A stretch of 64,000 bases of DNA from Dugong dugon (taxonomy: Eukaryota; Chordata; Mammalia; Sirenia; Dugongidae). The position numbers and the translations under genes were made by a program. Under the pieces are notes generated by a model that saw only the letters and a program-made list of their open reading frames with translations, did not search any database and was not told the DNA's origin. The stretch is taken from positions 64,559,501-64,623,500 of the forward strand of contig CM057469.1 of assembly GCA_030035585.1 (NCBI GenBank), read 5' to 3'. This document shows positions 1 through 11,640 of this stretch, in pieces; within the stretch, counting starts at the first letter, position 1; each line of letters starts with the position of its first letter.

Positions 1-141
1 TGACTGAGGAAGAGCTGCCTCCTGACAGTGAGTTGACCTTAATGATGTAAATGGAATAAAGCTTTCAGGTACTCCATTTGCTGATGTGGCACAACTCAAA
101 TTGAGAAGAAACAGCTGCAAACATCCATTAATAATCAGAAT

Positions 142-1980
142 GTGGAATGTACAAGTATGAATCTAGGAAAATTGAAAGTCATCAGAAATGAAATGGAATG
201 CATAAAGATAAATATCCTAGGCATTAATGAGCTGAAATGGGCTGGTATTGGCCATTCTGAATCAGAAAATCATATAGACTCCTATGCACGGAATGACAAA
301 TTGAAAGGGAATGATGACATATTCATGGTCAAAAAAAGCATTTCAAGATCTATCCTGAAGTACAACGCTGTCAGTGATAGGATATCCATATGCTTACAAG
401 GAAGACTATTATTCAAATTTACATATCAACCACTAATGCCAAAGATGAAGAAATTGAAGATATTTGTTTTTTTTTATTGTACTTCAGGTGAAGGCTTACA
501 GAACAAATAGTTTCTCATGAAACAGTAGTACACATACTGTTTTATGACATTAGTTAACAACCCCACAACATGTCAACCCTCTAACTTCTCAACCTTTTCT
601 TTTGGTGAAAATACACATAGCCAAAGATACACCATTTCAAAAATTTCTACGTGCACAGTTCAGTGACATTGACTACACTCTTCCAGTTGTGCTGTTATTC
701 TCACTTAAGATGAAGGTTTACAACAAAATAGTTTCTCATTTAACAGTTAGTACACATGTTGCCCCATGACAATGGTTAACAATCTCACAACACATCAACA
801 ATATCCTTACTCAACCTTGGGTTCCCTATCATCAGCTTCCTTGTCCCCTTCTGCCTTTTGGCCCTTGTCACTGGACTACTGTACCTCGTTAGTCTCGTTT
901 GGTTTTACGAGGCTGTCCACTCCCAGGCGGAACAGTGAACCTCGGAGATAACTTCACCACTGAGCTAAAAGGGTGTCTGGGGACCATACTCTCAAGGTTT
1001 CTCCAGTCTCCTTTAGGCCAGTAAATCTGGTCCCTTTTTTTTTTGTGAGTTAGAATTATGTTCTACATCCTTCTCCAGCTCTGTCCAGAACCCTCTGTTG
1101 TGATCCTGGTCAGAGCAGTCAATGGTGGTAGCCAGACACCATCTAGCTGTATGGGACTCAGTCCGGTGGAGGCCTTGGTAGCTGTGGTGATTAGTCCTTC
1201 AGACTAATCTTTTCCTTGTATCCTGTTCTCTTCATTCTCCCTTGCTCCCAAAGGGATGAGACCAGTGGAGTATCTCAGATGGCTGCTCACAGGCTTTTAA
1301 GACCCCAGACACAACTCACCAAGGTAGAATGTAGAGCATTGTCTTTATAATCTGTTATGCCAATTGAGCTAGATGTTCCCCGAGACCATGGTCCCCACAG
1401 CCCTCTGCCCAGCAATTCAATCCCTGAGGGAGTTTGGTTCTGTCTATGGGGCTTCCATGACCTTTCCTTGTCCAAGTTGTGCTAGTTTCCCCTGTATTGT
1501 GTACTGTCTCACCCTTCAGAAATTGAAGACTTCTATCAACTTCTGCAGTCTGAAATTGATCAAATATGCAATCAAGATACATTGATAACCACTGGTGATT
1601 GGAATGCAAAAATTGGAAACAAAGAAGATCAGTAGCTGGAAAATATGACCTTGGTGATAGAAATGATGCTGGCGCTTGCATGATAAAATTTTGCAAGACC
1701 AACGACTTCATTGCAAATACCTTTTGTCAACAACTGAAACAGTGACTATACACATGGACCTTGCCAGGTGGAATACACAGGAATCAAACTGACTACTTCT
1801 GTGGAAAGAGACAATGGAAAAGCTCAACATCATCAGTAAGAACAAGGCCAGGGGTCGGCTGTGGAACAGGCTATCAATTATTCATATGCAAGTTCAAGCA
1901 GAAGCTGAAGAAAATTAGAGCAAGCCCATGAAAACCAAAATACTACCTTGAGTATATCCCATCTGAATTTAGAGGTCATC
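142..1980 (+). pseudogene. RTE endonuclease-domain remnant (copy A)
   Basis: The APE-type endonuclease region of RTE copy A. The opening stretch starts with MNLGKLKVIRNEMECIKI and contains an ILGINELKWAGIGH segment, as in the minus-strand copy at 45.2-45.5 kb. After the L1 insertion (461-1517) the frame resumes with an EIEDFYQLLQSEID-like segment and a TTGDWNAK segment at about 1588-1611. In that segment the GDWN core (1594-1605) is the expected endonuclease catalytic block. Downstream to about 1980 the sequence stays RTE-like but shifts frame repeatedly. It would have nicked target DNA for target-primed reverse transcription. No intact protein can be made from it. Confidence 0.75.
461..1517 (-). 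mobile_element. 5'-truncated L1 3'UTR fragment inserted in RTE copy A
   Basis: The left end is a poly-T run (467-475) followed by attgtacttcagg, which is the reverse complement of an L1 3' end with its poly-A tail. The right end stops abruptly at about 1517, as expected for 5' truncation. The 12-base duplication agaaattgaaga lies at 449-460 and 1518-1529 and marks the insertion site in the RTE endonuclease region. The same sequence recurs at 27202-28342 and 47974-48663 in the same orientation, and a shorter-ended relative is at 35142-35451 in the opposite orientation. No ORF2 is included. Assigning it to L1 is inferred from the poly-A, the truncation, the TSD and general resemblance to mammalian L1 3'UTRs. 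Confidence 0.8.
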
Positions 1981-2429
1981 TCAGGTACCAGTTTTATGCA
2001 TTGAACACTAATGGCCAAATACCAAACTAGTTGTGGAATAATATCAAGGACATCATACATGGAGAAAGCAAAAGATCATTAAAAAGACAAGAAACAAAGA
2101 AAAGACCAAAATGGATGTCATGAGAGACTCTAAAACTTGCTCTTGAATGTAGAGCAGCTAAAACAAACAAAAGAAATGATGAAGTAAAAGAGCTGAACAG
2201 AAAATTTCAAAGGGCAGCTCCAGAAGACAAAGTAAAGTATTATAATGAAATGTGCAAGACCTGGAGTTGGAAAACCAAAGGGGAGGTGCATGCTTGGCAT
2301 TTTTCAAGCTGAAAGAACTGAATAAAAAATTCAAGCCTCAAGTTGCAATATTGAAAGCATCTGCAGGGAAAATATTGAACAATGCAGGAGGCATCAAAAG
2401 AAGAGGGGAAGAATACACACAGTCACTGT

Positions 2430-4260
2430 ACCAAAAGAATTGGTCAATGTTCAACCATCTCAGGAGGCAGCATATGATCAAGAACCTATGGCACTGAAGG
2501 AAGAAGTCCAAGTTATGCTGACGGCATTGGTGAAAAACAAGGCTTCAGGAACTGACAGAATATCAGTTGAGATGTTTCAACAAAGGGAGGCAACCCTGGA
2601 CATGCTCACTTGTCCATGCCAAGAAATTTGGAAGACAGCTACCTGGCCATCTTACTGAAAGAGATTCATATTTATTCCCATTCCAGAGAAAGGTGAACCA
2701 TCAGAATGTGGAAATTATTAAACAATATCATTAATATCACACAAAAGTGAAATTTTGCTGAAGATCATTCAAAAGCGGTTGCAGCAGTACATCAACAGGA
2801 AACTGACAGAAATTCAAGCCAGATTCAGAAGAGGACATGGAATGAGGGATATCATGGCTGTTGTCAGATGGATCTTGGCTGAAAGCAAAGGATACCAGAA
2901 AGATGTTTACCTCTGTTTTATTGACTACGCAAAGGCATTTGACTGTGAATCATAACAAATTTTGGATAACCCTGAGAAGAATGGGAATTCCAGAACAATT
3001 AATTGTGCTCATGAGGACCTTGTACACTGTCTTAGACAGCTCCAGGGGAAGGCTATCTCTCTCTGTTGGTTCTGGAGGAAGGTCCTTGTCATCAAACTTC
3101 CCCTGGACTAGGAACTTCTCCTCCCAGGAACCCTGGGTCCAAAGGATCACTCTGCTCCCAGCTTTCTTGGTAGTATGAGGTCACCATGTCTCTCTGCTAG
3201 TGTCTCTCTTTTATATCTCAAAAGAGATTGGCTTAAGACACTTATCTAATCTTGTAGGTCTCATTAATATAACTGCCATTAATCCATCTCATTAACATCA
3301 TAGTGATAGGATTTACAACACATAGGGAAATCACATCAGATGACAAAATGGTAGACAATCATACAATACCAGGAATCATGACCTAGCCAAGTTGACAGAT
3401 ATTTTGAGGGGGCACAATTCAATCCATGCCCTACACAAAGAGTCAGTAGTTCAAACAGAAAAAGGGGATACTTTGTGGTTTAAAATCAGGAAAGGTATGC
3501 ATCAGGATCGTATCCTTTCACCATACTTATTCAATCTGTATGCTGAGCAAATAATCCGAGAAGCTGGACTATGTGAAGAAGAACGCAGCATCAGGATTGG
3601 AGGAAGACTCATTAACAGCCTGTGATATGCAGATGACACAACTTTGCTTGCTGAAAATGAAGAGGACTTGAAAGACTACAGCTCCCGTATGGATTTCACT
3701 TCAACACAATGAAAATGAAAATACCCACAACTGGGCCAATAAGCAATGTCATGATGAATAGAGAAAATATTGACATTATCAAAGATTTCATTTTACTTGG
3801 ATCTACAATCAGCGTCCATGGAAGCAGCAGTCAAGAAATCAAACCACAATTGCACTGGGCAAATCTTCATCATGAGACCTCTTTAAAGTGTTAAAAGCAA
3901 AGGTGTCACTTAAAAGACTAAGGTATGACTGACCCAACCCATGGTATTTTCAATTGCCTCATATGCATATGAAAGACAGACAATGAATAAGGAAGACCAA
4001 AGAAGAATTATGATGAATTATGATGTTGGCAAAGAATACTGAATATACTGTGGACTGCCAGAAGAATGAACAAAGCTGTCTTGGAAGAAGTACAGACAAA
4101 ACACTGCTTAGAAGCAAGGATGGCGAGACTTTGTTTCACGCACTTTGGGCATGTTATCAGGAGGGATCAGTCCCTGGTGAGGGACAACATGCTTGGTAAG
4201 CAGAGGGTCAGTGAAAAAGAGGAAGACCCTCACAGAGATGGATTGACGCAGTGGCTGTAA
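2430..4260 (+). pseudogene. RTE reverse-transcriptase and C-terminal remnant (copy A)
   Basis: Reverse transcriptase region of RTE copy A, in several frames. Visible blocks are an LVKNKASGTD segment near 2548, the motif-A block FIDYAKAFD at 2917-2943, and a motif-B-like block (GMHQDRILSPYLFNLYAEQ) at about 3496-3552. The motif-C box YADD is at 3626-3637. Codon 3623-3625, just before YADD, is TGA where the family would have an arginine CGA, so one CpG decay event created a stop. The C-terminal part contains an ARMARLCFTHFGHVIRRDQS segment near 4115-4175. A solo LTR (3028-3431) separates motifs A and B. Both catalytic aspartates of YADD survive, but the frame is broken many times. Confidence 0.8.
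3028..3431 (-). mobile_element. Solo LTR (MaLR/ERVL-type, partly deleted) in RTE copy A
   Basis: A solo LTR in reverse orientation, matching the reverse complement of the LTR at 41976-42545 and, in the same orientation, the one at 44694-45322. It begins tgtcttag and ends near caatccatgccc. A 5-base direct repeat, tacac, sits at 3023-3027 and 3432-3436, which is the duplication size of ERVL/MaLR integration. About 150 bp present near the LTR 3' end in its relatives is missing. No internal retroviral sequence is present, so it arose by LTR-LTR recombination. The class is inferred from the TSD size and the LTR 3' end, which resembles MaLR ends. Confidence 0.75.
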
Positions 4261-4376
4261 CAATGGGATCAAGCATAACAATGATTATGAGGATGGCATG
4301 GCACCGGGCAGTGTTTTGTTCTGTTGTACATAGAGTCCCTATGAATTGGAACCAACTGGACTGCACCTAACAACAA

Positions 4377-4515
4377 CAACATCTATATGTTTATCTATCA
4401 TCTATCTATCAATCAATCTATCTTTTATCTACCTATCATCTATTTATATATCTATCAATTATCTATTATTTATGTATTATCTATCTATTTACCTATATAT
4501 CTACCTTTTTCTACC
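4377..4515 (+). repeat. Imperfect (TCTA)n microsatellite on the RTE tail
   Basis: Degenerate tetranucleotide tract dominated by ATCT/TCTA and TTTATCTA units. It starts directly after the acaacaacaac tail of RTE copy A. The fragment ending at 28782 is likewise followed by a TCTA/CATC tract. Confidence 0.85.
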
Positions 4516-4524
4516 TATCTGCTC

Positions 4525-5239
4525 TACTATCAAGTAATCACCAGATATTAACAAAACCAAAGAAAGTATTTTGCAAATGTAACCCATTATTGATGGAATT
4601 ATAATATTTCCACCGTGCACCCTTCAAAGTAAATTCATACATCTGTATGCAAAAATCTCAAGCAATTTCATGTTACTGAAATTAGAGCATAGCAACTAGG
4701 ATATTATATTAAATATTTAACTTTCATTCCTAGATTTCCTATAGGAGTGCTTACAAACATCCTATCTAATCTTTTTATGTATGTTTCTGTGCCTCCTGAT
4801 ACTTGGGATTGTAACAACAATCTTTATTGGTGTGTATATTGAATATTTCTAATAATAATTTGAATGGAGTATGGGGAGGGGAGTAAAATTTGTCATTTTA
4901 GCTTTGCCAAATCACCTAATTTTAATCCCCATTTCCTCAGTTTAAAATAAATGCATTTAATCCACATTAAGATAACCAACGTGGTTCTGGCAGTGCTTCC
5001 CCTTCTAGCTAATGGACTGGGATAAAATGATTGATTGATATGGCAAGGCAGGTGTTTTACAAAACTACTGAAATAGATTTTTATAAATGGAATTGATGAC
5101 TATGCACAAATATTACTTGTACAAATACAAGTGCCGTATTAGAAACTCTTCAGACCTTTTAATGAAAGCCTTCTCTACCTCAATATCATAATATTCTTTA
5201 TATATATTTATTAGAGGTTTAGATTTTACTTTTCATATG
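4525..5239. other. AT-rich unique sequence, nothing recognised
   Basis: No reading frame with coding character, splice-flanked exon or recognisable repeat seen. It may hold decayed repeats beyond visual recognition. Confidence 0.4.
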
Positions 5240-5438
5240 AAGAAAAAAAGCAACAACCCATTGCCTCAAGTCGAGTCTGACTCATAGTGACCCTCAACTG
5301 CTCCACAGGGTTTCCAAGGCTGTAATCTTTACAGAAGCAGACTGCCACATCTTTCTCCCTTGGAGCCTTTGGTGGGTTGGAACTGCCAACCTTTCGGTTA
5401 GCAGTTGAGTGCTTAACCGCTGCACCACTGGGGTCTTT
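5240..5438 (-). mobile_element. AfroSINE, long-insert form
   Basis: Reverse-oriented AfroSINE. It starts with A-rich sequence and the tail segment complementary to 'gagtcggaatcgactc' and ends at the reversed tRNA-like head (taaccgctgcaccact). It carries the extra block ctgtaatctttacagaagca, which defines the long-insert form in this window. Diverged from the other copies. Confidence 0.88.
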
Positions 5439-5442
5439 AATT

Positions 5443-5924
5443 TTCACATATATGTGCTTACCCCATCCACGAATCTTACGATTCAGAAATTCTAGTTCTA
5501 GTACGTGCCTTAGGGCATTTCTTTCCCATGTGTACTAAGAGACATACTCAAGAACACAGCAGCACCATGTGTAATTGCAAAGCAGATTGCCAATCAACAA
5601 GAGAACAGATACATAAATTGTGTATATTTACATAATGGAATACACTACAGCAATGAAATAAACATATAACTATTTGAAACAGCATAGATGCATGGTTTTG
5701 AATGAAAAAAGCTAGTTTCAGAGGCTATCTACAAAATGCTATCAATTTGTAAAGCTCAAAACAAGCAAAGCTAGTATGTGCACACCTACTCCTCACTTAC
5801 CAACTATCTTGTTATCCCACATTTCAAATATATGGTAATAGTAAAAAGTCTATCCGACTAAATTTTGCATTAACAATTTATGTCCGGTAGTAACGACACC
5901 AAGGTGCGAGGCAAGAGTAATGCT
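5443..5924. other. Unique AT-rich spacer
   Basis: Between the AfroSINE and the GC-rich block. Nothing recognised. Confidence 0.4.
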
Positions 5925-6530
5925 GGCTGCAGTGGCGTCACTAGGGTTGGTGTCACCCAATATGATAACTCATGGTGTCACCCTCCTCCCCGCCCCCCGC
6001 CGTGGATGTCCTCCAGTACCAGCAGCAGTTTGTGTGGGGGAAGTGCCCTGGGCTCCCGGGACTCAGTGGGCGGGTGCAAGTGCCTAAATCCCTGCGGTTT
6101 GCAGCGCCTCCTGGCTCCAGGCAGCGGGAAGCGGCAGGGGCAAGCCAGGAGGAATGGGAATGGGGAGGCCGGGCAGGAATGGCCGTCAGCCCAAGGATCG
6201 GCGCTCTGATGCAGTCCTGCCCTAGCCCGGTGCCCCCTGCGCTCAGGTCCCTCTAGCACGGCCAACCCGCCTGGCTCCCCGGAGCTGTGCTCTAGCACCA
6301 GCCTCCATGCTGCAAGTAGCTCCCAACCCTGGGTGCCTGAGAGCTAAAGGAGGATGAGACCGAGGGAGTAGAAGGAAGGAGGGAGATGTGGCAGGGGAGG
6401 AGTTGGAAGCAAGAGGAGAGCTGGAGGAGAACAGAGCGAAAAGAAGGAGGGGTTTGGAGGGGACCTGCTGCAGCAGGTGCATTACCCGCCAGCCTCGTCC
6501 CTGGTCAGCCTCCATTTTTGCATAATGCCG
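5925..6530. other. GC-rich block of unknown origin
   Basis: About 600 bp of strikingly GC-rich sequence in an AT-rich setting, with purine-rich runs (6350-6450) and many CpG sites. The direct repeat ggtgtcaccc occurs at 5949-5958 and 5974-5983. Open frames exist on both strands because GC-rich DNA has few stops. Their low-complexity Pro/Ser/Arg/Gly translations do not look like real proteins. Its sharp edges suggest an inserted element or retrocopy; a small CpG island is the alternative. Nothing elsewhere in the window matches it. Confidence 0.45.
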
Positions 6531-6582
6531 ATTTTCTTGTAATAACCTAGTGGTTGGAGCCTAACCATGTAGATAAGTGAGA

Positions 6583-6583
6583 A

Positions 6584-6614
<31 letters not shown>

Positions 6615-6665
6615 CACATATACATATGTATGAATATATATATATGAATATAGGTATATACGTGT
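6583..6665 (+). repeat. (TG)n / (TA)n-rich microsatellite
   Basis: A TG run of about 13 units (6584-6609) followed by alternating TA-rich sequence (6610-6662). Purine-pyrimidine alternation of this sort can adopt non-B DNA. Confidence 0.9.
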
Positions 6666-7039
6666 GTGGATAGAAGTAATATAACATAACAATTATATTA
6701 AAAATAGAAGTCGTGAAATAAAAATCCTCAAACTTGAGAGTTACACAGCCAGTATGAAACTTTGTGTAGGTTATGCACTGCACACTTCAATGGGCATTGT
6801 TCATATGATGAGAAGGAAGGCGTCCCTCCTATTTGTAGAGTACACACCCTGCAAAACTGCATGTGGTGGCCTTGCTAATGGTAACTTCTGGTGTAGAGGC
6901 AGGAAGGAGATTTAGGGAGAAGTACAGGTTGTGTGAATAATTTTGGTACTGTTCTAGTTCTTAAGCTGTGTAGTAGATTTATATGTTGATTTTATTGTTC
7001 ATTATATTTCATATAATATTTTGCATGTATCAAATAATA

Positions 7040-7206
7040 AACCCAAAAACTACACGGTTGCTGTCTAGTTGATTCCAACTCATACAAACCCTATAGGACA
7101 GAGAAGAACTGCACCACGGAGTCTCCAAGGAGGGGCTTTTGGATTCGAACTGCCAACTTTTTTTGGTTAGCATCTGAACTCTTAACTACTGCACCACCAG
7201 GGCTTC
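7040..7206 (-). mobile_element. AfroSINE, short form
   Basis: Reverse-oriented. It begins with aaacccaaaaac and the tail segment gttgattccaactcat, and ends with the reversed head actgcaccaccagggctt. It lacks the internal insert of the long form. Confidence 0.9.
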
Positions 7207-7209
7207 TAT

Positions 7210-8925
7210 CAAATAATAGACTCCCAGAAATAGTTCCAGGATGTATCCTGGGGTTGTAGGGCTGAGGCGTATGGGGGCATAAAACTAACTGTTTTCCACA
7301 CACAGATAATTTTTTTTTCTGCTATATTGTTTGTCCCTGAACATTCCTATATATTTTTTTGCTGCCAATAATAGAAAAAAATGTATATTTTAAATAAAAA
7401 TACTGCCTTATTCAGCCCCATTCAGCTACACTCAAATTCTGAAAATAAACTACTTGTTGTGATTTCTCCCAAATGCCAGCTATGTGTGGAGATATCCAAT
7501 CCAGATTTCATGAGAAAGTGATATATTAAATTGTCCTCATTCTCAATAAATTCATCTTCTGTGGTTCCTTGGGTAAGTAAAGTATATTGAAGGATTCCTG
7601 GCATTTCCAGTTTGGAAAAAGATCTTCATCCCCAAACCCATTCTGTGCCTGGCAGTTCCCTTCATTACTGCGCACATGTAGCATTTATGAGATGTAATTT
7701 TCTACACAAAACAGAGAGGAAATTAAGGTTGGTCAAAATCATTTGGAAATTTAAGAATTGATTTACAGTCAAAGGTTGGCTTTTTTTTTTTTTCCTAAAC
7801 AGATAGCTCAGTTGAAGCTTATATAAAATACTGCCGTTTTTAATTGAAAAATGTAAATGCCTCCAGTGAGCATGTTGAAATCACTTATCCTCAACAAGCA
7901 TCTTGCATCTTACTCTTAATATAATCATGTAATTTTAAATAAAAATCATTTTTTTCAAATTATTTGAATCTACTCTTGAAAACTCATGAAGCCCCATGTT
8001 ATATTTTTAAAGCATGAAAGCAGAATTACCCAGCAGTTACTAACCTAGCATATGCTCCTAGACAAAATGAGAAAATAAATTTTGCTCTCTTAAATATCTA
8101 TTGTCACTATCTCTATATATTTACCTATGTCTATGTCTGTATCAATATCATCTATGTTTATATCTATTTTTCTATCTACTGGATAACAAGTAGGTATAGG
8201 AGAACTGATTACATATATTTGTTTTTGAGAAAAAACCTCTCTGCTTCTGTAGAAAATGCAACACTTTACTTTTGTATCTGTAGCAATATTTTCAATGAAT
8301 TATTAATTTTCAGGATGTCTTTATCGTTAAGTCCCTATAATGAACATTATGTTAAAAGTGCGTATTCAAATTAAAGCTTGTCTTTCTGGTGACATTTTGA
8401 AATAGAGCCTGAAACCCACCATCTGTGTTGTGTGTGACACAAGAATTCAGAGAACACTTTCCTTCATTTATATATGATAGTCATGCTATTAAAGTAAGTC
8501 AGTTCAACACAAAATACTCGGCTTCGAGGAAAAATCCTCTACTCCAGCTGTAATTCTCTAGTGCACACTCATTCTTGATTTTCATTTAGCACATGTCTAT
8601 AATTTACCATGTGATATATAAGAAAGATCAAAACCCTTTAAAAATGGGGAGGGGGGAGGAGTTGACAGAAAAAAGGAAGGAAAGAGCTATAAATTTGTTT
8701 CAATTCATTAAATTAAAACAATATAAACTGAAGTATGCCTTCTGTCCAGTTTGATTAGGTCAACTCATAACTCTAGTTTAAAAGACAATTTGCTCATTTT
8801 TTTTCCTACAAAAAGAAGAATGAGGACAAGTACAGTAGAGAAGAATTTTAAATGAGACTTACTGACAGATTATAATATGGTGTCTCATCAGATGACGTGG
8901 TGTTTTGACTACATGGCTGTGTTGT
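7210..8925. other. Unique AT-rich sequence
   Basis: No gene or clear repeat seen. There are short T- and A-runs and a TCTA-like patch at about 8100-8185. Confidence 0.4.
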
Positions 8926-8982
8926 TGTTAGGTGCCATTGAGTCGAGACCGACTCACAGCAACCCTATGTACAAGAGAACGG
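8926..8982 (-). mobile_element. Very short RTE 3' tail fragment
   Basis: Reverse complement of the last ~57 bp of the RTE family: gttgttgttaggtgccat, then the gagtcg...cgactc core and accctatgtacaa. A severely 5'-truncated insertion. Confidence 0.8.
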
Positions 8983-8985
8983 CTA

Positions 8986-10654
8986 CAGAAGGGCTATAAT
9001 TTAAATGCCATTAAAGACACAGAAGCTTTCACATGGAGACAGGAATACTGTAAAATCTTTTGGTCTGTAATCACAATGCAGATAAAATTGTTCCTTTGAT
9101 CTTACAATGCCAAAGTCTGTTGTTCAGAGGGGAAATGTCTTTGTGCTTCTGTCTTAAGCTAAGACAGATTTCATTTCCCATCTAAGTCATTTTGTTAGCA
9201 CCACAAGAAAAGTAAAGTGGATTTAATCAAGTAGATCTCAGTTTTCTTCCTTTGTTATCTTAGGTTACTTTATGATTATGTAGTGCTCAAAAAATCTGCC
9301 CAAAGTGCATGCATCTGGGTTTAAAGTGACAGACTCTCACTTCAAATGTCATATGGACACTTCAGTGGTGTCTGTATCCCAGGAATTAAAGACATTGTAG
9401 TTTTCTTCTTTTCACATTTTTTTTTTCTTAAAGAATTGGGACATATTTTTCTCATAAGACAAAGCAGAACATAAACACACATTTGACCTCTATGAGAAAT
9501 CTCAGCAGTTAATCTGCAATAAAATATATGCTGCAGCCATCTGTGCAAGCACAGTGAATTTTTGCCATATCAAGTCGCTAAATGATTGAAAGACTTGTGA
9601 AATGTTAACAATAGTTTGGCTGTGAGTTGTAACTGTAAATGTATATATTACATTTTTAAGGAGATGATATGATGTGAGAGATTTTCATGAAAGTTTCATT
9701 ACGTCTTTTTTTCTTTGGAAAACCAGATAAAAGGAAATACTCATTATGATTTCCACGTAGGGATGGCTCATTGTACTTGAGATGACGGAATTTACGTACG
9801 CATAATATAGATTGTCTTTGGGACACACTTTGTTGATGATAGTTTCCAGAATCTAGTGTACTTTAGATCTTAAACATTTATATGGTGATTCTCTAATTCG
9901 TATATTGAAAACAATAAAAACAAAATGAGGAGAATCTTTTTAAAAAGTAAATAATGAGCTAGGAATATGTTTGCCAAGATTGAATCTAATATTAAAATTA
10001 TCATTTACTATCAACCCTCATTATATTTAAAAACTATTTCTAGTTTCATTTATAGGTGAGCATTTTGGGATGAATGAAGGAAGTATCACCAGAATACCAA
10101 AAATAACATTTCTATTCTCTCAAAGTTTGTGTTATCAGGTGGGAAGATCTTAACAATAAACTTTACTAAAGTCAAGTTTGAATAGCTTAAAGGCAGAATG
10201 TCTTTAACATTTAACAATGAATAAATAAGTCCACTGTTTTAATTTTTTTTCTGCATTGATGCATTTCATTACATCGTACCATAACGCAATTCTAAAGGTC
10301 AACTTTATGACCAAGAGGTCTTTGGAAAATTAGAAATGATTTCTTTTTTAAATGAAAGGCAAAGAAAAAAACATAGCATTTCTGGCACAAAGCATGATCA
10401 CAGTAAGACAATTCCAACACATTGGGCATTTCTGAGAAACACACATCAACAAGCAAACAAACAAAATAAAAGGCAGAGCCTGTAACCAAATGCCTCGTTG
10501 ATGCTGTTCTAAATATTTAAGAGCGTGCTTTGTAATCAGGAGAAAACAGAGGGCTCTTTTGCTGCTGCCCTAATGTGGGGACTAATGGAGAAGCCTCTGT
10601 TGAGAAGCCTTGGCCTAGTGTTTATTGTTACCCAGCTGTGGCATATTATAAGCA
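8986..10654. other. Unique AT-rich sequence
   Basis: No recognised element. Scattered homopolymer runs only. Confidence 0.35.
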
Positions 10655-10760
10655 AAGACTAGATTGTAACTTCCCTGAGAGCAGTGTCCCAGGCATCCTT
10701 CTTTGTATCTCCTCCAGAGCTCAATACATAGGCCATATGAAAGCCCTAACTTGCTGAATG
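10655..10760 (+). repeat. L2 3'-end fragment (probable)
   Basis: Resembles the 3' end of LINE2: a 'gattgtaacttccctgagag' block, a pyrimidine-rich middle and an end resembling 'gctcaataca'. Old and diverged. Confidence 0.5.
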
Positions 10761-11014
10761 GTGTGCCTATGCATCTTTTGTGGAGGTGGATTCCTTGGCA
10801 ATGAAAAGTATACCCCTGGCATTTTACCCAAACCACTGTAAAACATCAGTGACGTCTAAAAACGCCACCATATAAAAATAATGCTGCTTTATTGATTCCG
10901 AAAATTATGCATCTGTCTAGGGTTGCCCCAAAACAACCCAAAATTGATACAGAATTCCTATTACACATTTTATGCTGATAAAAAGTGAAGTATAGGTGTG
11001 GTTCGCACCCTCAC

Positions 11015-11640
11015 ACCCCCCTGATTTTAATTTCCCTAAGGAGTCCCTGGATGAAGCAAACGGTTAAGCACTTGACTACCAGCCGAAGTGTTGGCCTTCA
11101 AAACCCACACAGAGGAGCCTCAGAAGATAGGCTTGGTGATCTGCTTCCAAAAGGTCACAGCCTAGAAAACCTATGGAGCAGTTCTATTCTGCAAACATGG
11201 GGTCGCCATGAAGCAGAATAGACTCCAACTTGCTAACAACAACAACTCATGACGTTGAACATCTTTTCAGACACTTGTGTGCCACCTGTATATCACGTGG
11301 AAATGGTTGTACTTGTCTTTTTTCCATTGACCAATTCATTTTTTTATTGCTGAATTTTGAGAGTACTTTATATACTCTAGATACTATTCTTTTATCCAAT
11401 AGGTGGTTTGAAAACAGTTTCCCCCAGTCTGGAGCTTCTCTATTCATCCCTTTAACAGGGGCATTTACAGAGCGGTAAAAGTTAACTTCCAGAAAGTCTA
11501 ATGTATCACTTTTTCCTTTTAATTATCATGTACTTGGTGTCAAATAAAAAAAAAAAAAAAACTCTTTGCATAACCCAAGATGCCTAAGATTTTTTCCTAT
11601 GTTTTTTAATAAAAGTTTTATAGTTATGCATTTTTTTTTA
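11015..11640 (-). mobile_element. Old L1 ORF2/3' fragment, antisense, split by an AfroSINE
   Basis: Reads as the reverse complement of L1 ORF2 sequence. The left part (gattttaatttccctaa) and the right part (gacgttgaacatcttttcag onward) are continuous in L1 consensus-like sequence. They are separated by the AfroSINE at 11038-11247. Frames are broken and A-runs interrupt it at 11545. Confidence 0.7.
11038..11247 (+). mobile_element. AfroSINE, RTE-5'UTR-containing form, inside the old L1
   Basis: tRNA-like head (gagtccctggatg...gttaagcac), then the middle block with agataggcttggtgatctgc, then the RTE-like tail (ggggtcgccatga) ending in acaacaacaac. The middle is the block shared with the RTE 5'UTR. 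Insertion splits an L1 fragment, so it is younger than that L1. Confidence 0.85.

Larger units (their letters stand above)
1..4378 (+). mobile_element. RTE (BovB-like) LINE copy A, near full length, decayed and twice interrupted
   Basis: This is a non-LTR retrotransposon of the RTE/BovB type. The window opens inside its 5'UTR. The endonuclease part runs to about 1960, the reverse transcriptase from about 2430 to 3890, and the 3' end is the family tail (giving 'APNNNNIYM'-like readthrough) at about 4300-4378. Reading frames are broken into many pieces, so it is dead. Two later insertions split it: an antisense L1 3'UTR fragment (461-1517) and a solo LTR (3028-3431). Each is flanked by duplicated RTE sequence, and removing them restores continuous homology. 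The 3' end resembles the AfroSINE tails in this window, which fits the known partnership in which RTE mobilises AfroSINEs. The family assignment rests on motifs and on the second copy at 41.5-45.5 kb. Confidence 0.9.

Noticed and set aside
5978-6515. Long frames on both strands (up to 109 codons)
   Set aside because: GC-rich DNA lacks stop codons; the translations are low complexity and overlap in several frames.
6547-6783. Frame through the TG/TA repeat
   Set aside because: Translated microsatellite, not a gene.
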